From the NCBI GenBank assembly GCA_016871155.1, contig VFZO01000033.1, positions 1 to 35,558 of the forward strand: a DNA stretch of 35,558 bases, in the 5' to 3' direction. The DNA comes from Acidobacteriota bacterium (GTDB lineage: Bacteria; Acidobacteriota; Terriglobia; Bryobacterales; Bryobacteraceae). Positions 32,835-35,558 of this stretch are shown one piece after another. A model generated the notes under the pieces. It was not told the origin of the DNA. It did not search any database and saw nothing but the letters and a program-made list of their open reading frames with translations. The number at the start of each line of letters is the position of its first letter. Position 1 is the stretch's first letter. Made by a program: the position numbers and the translations under genes.

Positions 32835-34029
32835 CCGGGCCCATCGCTCCCAGCTTTCGCGCCTGCTTCGATTCCAGTTCTCGTTTCACCTCGGCGCCGC
32901 GCGCAAACATTTTCGCGGCTTCTTGTTTTTTGCCGGAAGCCTGCAGTACCTGCGCGAGCAGCGTGTAGGGTCCGGGCGTGCTGGGATCGAGCCGGATGGC
33001 CTCAGCGAGCGCGGCCCCGGCCTCCTCCAGCGCGCCGGATTGCTTGAGCGCCGTTCCCAGCATGTAGTGCGCCTCGGCGTAGCCGGGCCGCAGGCGGATG
33101 GCATTCCGCATGGACTCGATCGTCACGGCGAACTCGCCGTCCTGCCAGGCCGTCACGCCGAGCGTGTAGTGAGCTTCCACCATCTCCGGTTGCAGGCGGA
33201 GCGCCTCCCGCAGTTCCGCCTTCGCCTCCTCCAGGCGGTCCTTCTGCTTCAGCGCCAGACCTAGGTCGTATCGAACCACGGCATGTTCCGGGTGTTCGGC
33301 TTTCAGGGCGAGCAGTTCGATCAGAGCCTTATCGTAGTCGCCCTTTTGCAGCCATGCGTTGGCCCGGTTCACTCGCGCCGCTACATTGCCCGGTTCCCGC
33401 TTCAGGACGTGTTCGAACTCGGCGACAGCGCTGTCGCTCTGCCCGGTATCGACCAGCGCGAAACCGAGACTGTTCCGGAATTCGGTGTTATCGGGCGCCA
33501 AGCGCACGGCTGCCTGAAAGGACCGCACGGCGTCGGCGAACCGCGCCAGCTTCTGCTCGGCGAGTCCCCGCTGGTTCCAGGCGTCGGCCCGCTTTGGTGC
33601 GGCGCGCGTTGCGGCGGTAAGGTTCTGTAGCGACTCCTCCGTCGAACCGGATTCATAGAGCATCGTGCCGAATCGAAATCGATATTCGGCGTTCAGCGGC
33701 TCGAGCTTGACTGCCTGGCGCGCCGCCTCCAAGGCAACCTCCCGGTCCGCCTCCAGCCATTCGGCCACGGCGAGGTGATAGTGGGCCGCCGCGAATCGGG
33801 GGCTCAGCCGTATTGCCTCTCGGAATTGCAGTACGGCTTCGGGCCGCCGCCCGCTGACCGCTAAAAGGAACCCGAGCTCGTCACGGGCCGCCGCGGATCG
33901 CGGGTCCGTAGCGACCGCCCTTTCAAATGCCGCCAGCGCGCCCTGCGCATCGCCGCGCGACTTCATCGCGCGTCCTTGCGCGAGCCAGTCCACGGGTTGT
34001 AACCACAGCGCGGCTAACACCAACCACAT
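32821..34029 (-). CDS. Exported TPR-repeat protein
   Basis: This is a 402-residue protein made almost entirely of tetratricopeptide repeats, about eleven in tandem. They recur every 34 residues with the usual W/L-G-A-x-Y-F-A-P pattern (for example ALAAFERAVATDPRSAAARDELGFLLAVSGR and EAIRLDPSTPGPYTLLAQVLQASGK). The ATG at 34029 starts a short hydrophobic signal (WLVLAALWLQPVDWLAQGRAM). A frame open further upstream to 34167 lies in the divergent promoter region and is not used. TPR solenoids bind proteins; the partner is unknown. The TonB-receptor gene lies divergently 127 bases away. Confidence 0.87.
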   Translation of the reverse strand: MWLVLAALWLQPVDWLAQGRAMKSRGDAQGALAAFERAVATDPRSAAARDELGFLLAVSGRRPEAVLQFREAIRLSPRFAAAHYHLAVAEWLEADREVALEAARQAVKLEPLNAEYRFRFGTMLYESGSTEESLQNLTAATRAAPKRADAWNQRGLAEQKLARFADAVRSFQAAVRLAPDNTEFRNSLGFALVDTGQSDSAVAEFEHVLKREPGNVAARVNRANAWLQKGDYDKALIELLALKAEHPEHAVVRYDLGLALKQKDRLEEAKAELREALRLQPEMVEAHYTLGVTAWQDGEFAVTIESMRNAIRLRPGYAEAHYMLGTALKQSGALEEAGAALAEAIRLDPSTPGPYTLLAQVLQASGKKQEAAKMFARGAEVKRELESKQARKLGAMGPATRR

Positions 34030-34078
34030 GCTTCCAGTGTACGGAGTCGTTAGATGAAGATCCGGCCATTCGGTATCG

Positions 34079-34107
34079 TTGACTTTTTCCGCTCCGGGGA
34101 GTAGCAT
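34079..34107 (+). promoter_or_regulatory. Predicted sigma-70-type promoter of the TonB-dependent receptor gene
   Basis: TTGACT at 34079-34084 matches the -35 consensus in five of six bases. After 17 bases comes TAGCAT at 34102-34107, matching four of six -10 bases. It lies 49 bases before the receptor's ATG, in the 127-base gap between the TPR and receptor genes. This is a visual match only. Confidence 0.4.
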
Positions 34108-34156
34108 TCCTAGATTCAGGTCCAAAGAAGGATCTGGAGGGGAAAAGGGAGTCCGA

Positions 34157-35443
34157 ATGCGAATCATCGCCGCTCTAGGCCTTATGGTTTTCGCGTGCGC
34201 GCCAAGTTATGCGCAGGCTGTCTATGGAACGATTGTCGGCAGCGTGACCGACGCTACGGGCGCGGCGGTGCCAAACGCCCGCGTCGTGATCACCGACACC
34301 GGGCGCGACGTCTCGCAGTCGACGCAGACCAACGAGTCCGGTAACTTCACCCAACGGTTCCTGATCGTGGGCCGCTACCGCGTGCGCGTCGAAGCGCAAG
34401 GATTTAAGGCGTCGGTACAGGAAAACATACCCGTATCCGTAGATACCGAAATCAAGGTCGACGTCCGCCTGGAAGTCGGCGACGTGACGCAGGTTCTCGA
34501 GGTCAGCGCGGCCGCGGGCATCCTGAAGACCGAACGCAGCGACGTCGCGTCCACTTACTCGGAACGCACCATGACCGAGCTGCCCGTTCTCAATCGTCGC
34601 TTCACAAACTTCCAGCTCATGACGCCCGGCGTCGTTGCGTGGCCGACATCGCTGACCGCGGCATCGGCCGAGAATCCGCAGGGCTCCTACCGCATGCTCG
34701 TCAACGGACAGAGCTTCGCAGGGACATCCCACCTTCTCGACGGCACCGACAACCATGACGCGGTGCTCGGCTGGATCGTCATTAATCCGACTCTGGAATC
34801 GGTCACCGAAGCCAAGATCACGACCGCGAACTATGACGCAGAGTTCGGCGTCGCCAGCGCCGGCGTGGTGAGCGCGCAGACGAAGTCCGGCACCAACCAG
34901 CTACACGGTTCGGCGTTCGAGTTTCTGCGCAACGACAAGATGATCGCGCGGAATCCGTTCACGCAGTCCCGGCCCATCCCGAACTCGAACGGCCGGCTGA
35001 TTCCGCTTACGCAGTGGAATCAGTTCGGCGGTTCGATCGGCGGCGCTGCCATCAAGAACAAGCTTTTCTTTTTCGGCGACTACCAGGGCACGCGGCGGAA
35101 CACCGGCGGCGGCAGCCTGCTGCGCGTACCCTCCGTCGCAGAGCGCACGGGCGATATGAGCGCCACGGGGGTGAATATTTTCGATCCCCGTTCCGGCTCC
35201 GCGCCCGCCAATCGCATGCAGTTCCCAGGGAACATTATTCCGGCGTCCCGCCTCTCCGCACAGTCGCAGAGTTTGCTGCGGCTTATTCCCAATCCGAACA
35301 TTGCGGCGGCGACAGATCAGCCAAACTTCGCCTCATCCGGCGGTGTTCGATTCAACGACAACGCGTTCACCCACATTTCCGTTTTGAGCCGCGCGTGCGA
35401 ATCTCCCGGATGCTCGTCCGCATCAATATCCATAGGGGTTTGA
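34157..35443 (+). pseudogene. TonB-dependent receptor (carboxypeptidase-regulatory-like plug), truncated by IS insertion
   Basis: The frame gives 428 residues, against about 1,000-1,200 usual for these acidobacterial receptors. The ATG at 34157 has GGGAG six bases upstream and starts a signal peptide (RIIAALGLMVFACAPSYAQA). Residues about 25-110 are a carboxypeptidase-regulatory-like domain (GTIVGSVTDATGAAVPNARVVITDTG). A plug domain follows (PVLNRRFTNFQLMTPGV, GTSHLLDGTDNHDAVLGWIVINP, FGVASAGVVSAQTKSGTNQLHGSAFEFLRND), then the start of the barrel (FFFGDYQGTRR). Native sequence seems to end near residue 403 (FNDNAFT). The last 25 or so residues and the stop come from the inserted element. The barrel is missing, so the product is probably non-functional as a transporter. 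Confidence 0.85.
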
Positions 35444-35460
35444 AGGCAGCGAAGACCCCT
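35434..35460 (+). promoter_or_regulatory. Hairpin in the transposase leader
   Basis: AGGGGT (35434-35439) and ACCCCT (35455-35460) are perfect six-base arms around a 15-base loop. They lie just upstream of GGAGG (35463-35467) and the transposase ATG. A role in limiting transposase translation is possible, as insertion sequences often use fold-back structures, but this one is short. Confidence 0.3.
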
Positions 35461-35477
35461 GCGGAGGACAGCACCCA

Positions 35478-35558
35478 ATGGGTGACAAACAAAACCAGCC
35501 CTTTCAGCTCTCGTTCAACGGCCTTCTCAAGATCGACTTCCAGGGATCGCGCGTTACT
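35478..35558 (+). CDS. IS1380-family transposase, N-terminal fragment (cut by window end)
   Basis: The 27 codons visible read MGDKQNQPFQLSF followed by NGLLKIDFQGSRVT. I recognise this as the opening of IS1380-family transposases, in which SDGGLILVRELDERLG usually follows. These are DDE transposases of about 430-480 residues that cut and paste with a short target duplication. GGAGG lies ten bases before the ATG. The rest lies outside the window, so intactness cannot be judged. Confidence 0.8.
   Translation, partial: MGDKQNQPFQLSFNGLLKIDFQGSRVT

Larger units (their letters stand above)
35369..35558 (+). mobile_element. IS1380-family insertion sequence, left end only (continues beyond window)
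   Basis: The receptor's recognisable sequence stops near 35366-35370, and an IS1380-type transposase begins at 35478. The element's left boundary therefore lies in between, most likely near CCCACATTTCCG at 35370. The exact terminal repeat and target duplication cannot be confirmed without the right end. The element carries the stop codon that ends the receptor frame (35441-35443). Confidence 0.65.

Noticed and set aside
34030-34156. Extension of the TPR and TonB-receptor frames into the divergent gap
   Set aside because: Both frames stay open, but the signal peptides at 34029 and 34157, and the ribosome site before 34157, place the starts at the gap edges.

Overview
The window looks like chromosomal DNA of a soil-type Acidobacteriota, most likely the Solibacter/Bryobacter side of the phylum. 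This is an inference from gene content, not from a marker gene. The signs are high G+C, frequent GTG/TTG starts, TIGR03437-type C-terminal domains, CRTAC1 (FG-GAP/ASPIC-UnbV) propeller proteins, a TonB-dependent receptor with a carboxypeptidase-regulatory-like plug, a PhoX phosphatase, and many secreted proteins of unknown role. I recognise 30 genes, two of them cut by the window edges. No tRNA, rRNA or CRISPR array was seen, and no stretch over 300 bases lacks a gene.

Layout. 1-2455 (+): the end of glmM, a secreted PQQ-like propeller protein and a small c-type cytochrome carrying a helix-hairpin-helix domain. 2452-10012 (-): a seven-gene run of mostly start/stop-overlapping genes (acyl-CoA carboxylase beta subunit, AtuA split into two proteins, a crotonase-type hydratase, a penicillin-acylase-family hydrolase, a Cys-rich secreted protein, an aldose epimerase). 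10032-11108 (+): an AI-2E-type permease. 11059-14706 (-): an exported FAD oxidoreductase and PhoX. 14844-15962 (+): a secreted choice-of-anchor V/TIGR03437-like protein. 15945-21065 (-): five secreted or envelope proteins in a row (CRTAC1, Kelch-TIGR03437, YHS, beta-barrel, bicupin). 21111-29443 (+): lipoprotein, hemL, S41 peptidase, an SGNH-alpha/beta-hydrolase fusion, acetate kinase and a YfhO-like membrane protein. 29382-34029: a secreted protein of unknown function (-), a seven-bladed CRTAC1 protein (+) and a TPR protein (-). 34157-35558 (+): a TonB-dependent receptor gene cut off by the left end of an IS1380-family insertion sequence.

How the genes may work together. The 10012-6057 block resembles the carboxylase-AtuA-hydratase core of acyclic terpene (citronellyl/geranyl-CoA) or leucine-type acyl-CoA breakdown, but no biotin-carboxylase subunit is present. 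The exported two-hydrolase fusion overlaps the acetate kinase gene by ATGA. This suggests, as inference only, that acetate released by deacetylation is activated in the cytosol.

The strongest structural observations are: (i) a 10-bp perfect inverted repeat around the start codon of the FAD oxidoreductase at 12706-12746; (ii) overlap of coding sequences at all five convergent gene junctions; (iii) the IS1380 insertion in the receptor gene; and (iv) the SGNH-alpha/beta-hydrolase fusion coupled to ackA. I did not find a convincing new defence or mobile system.
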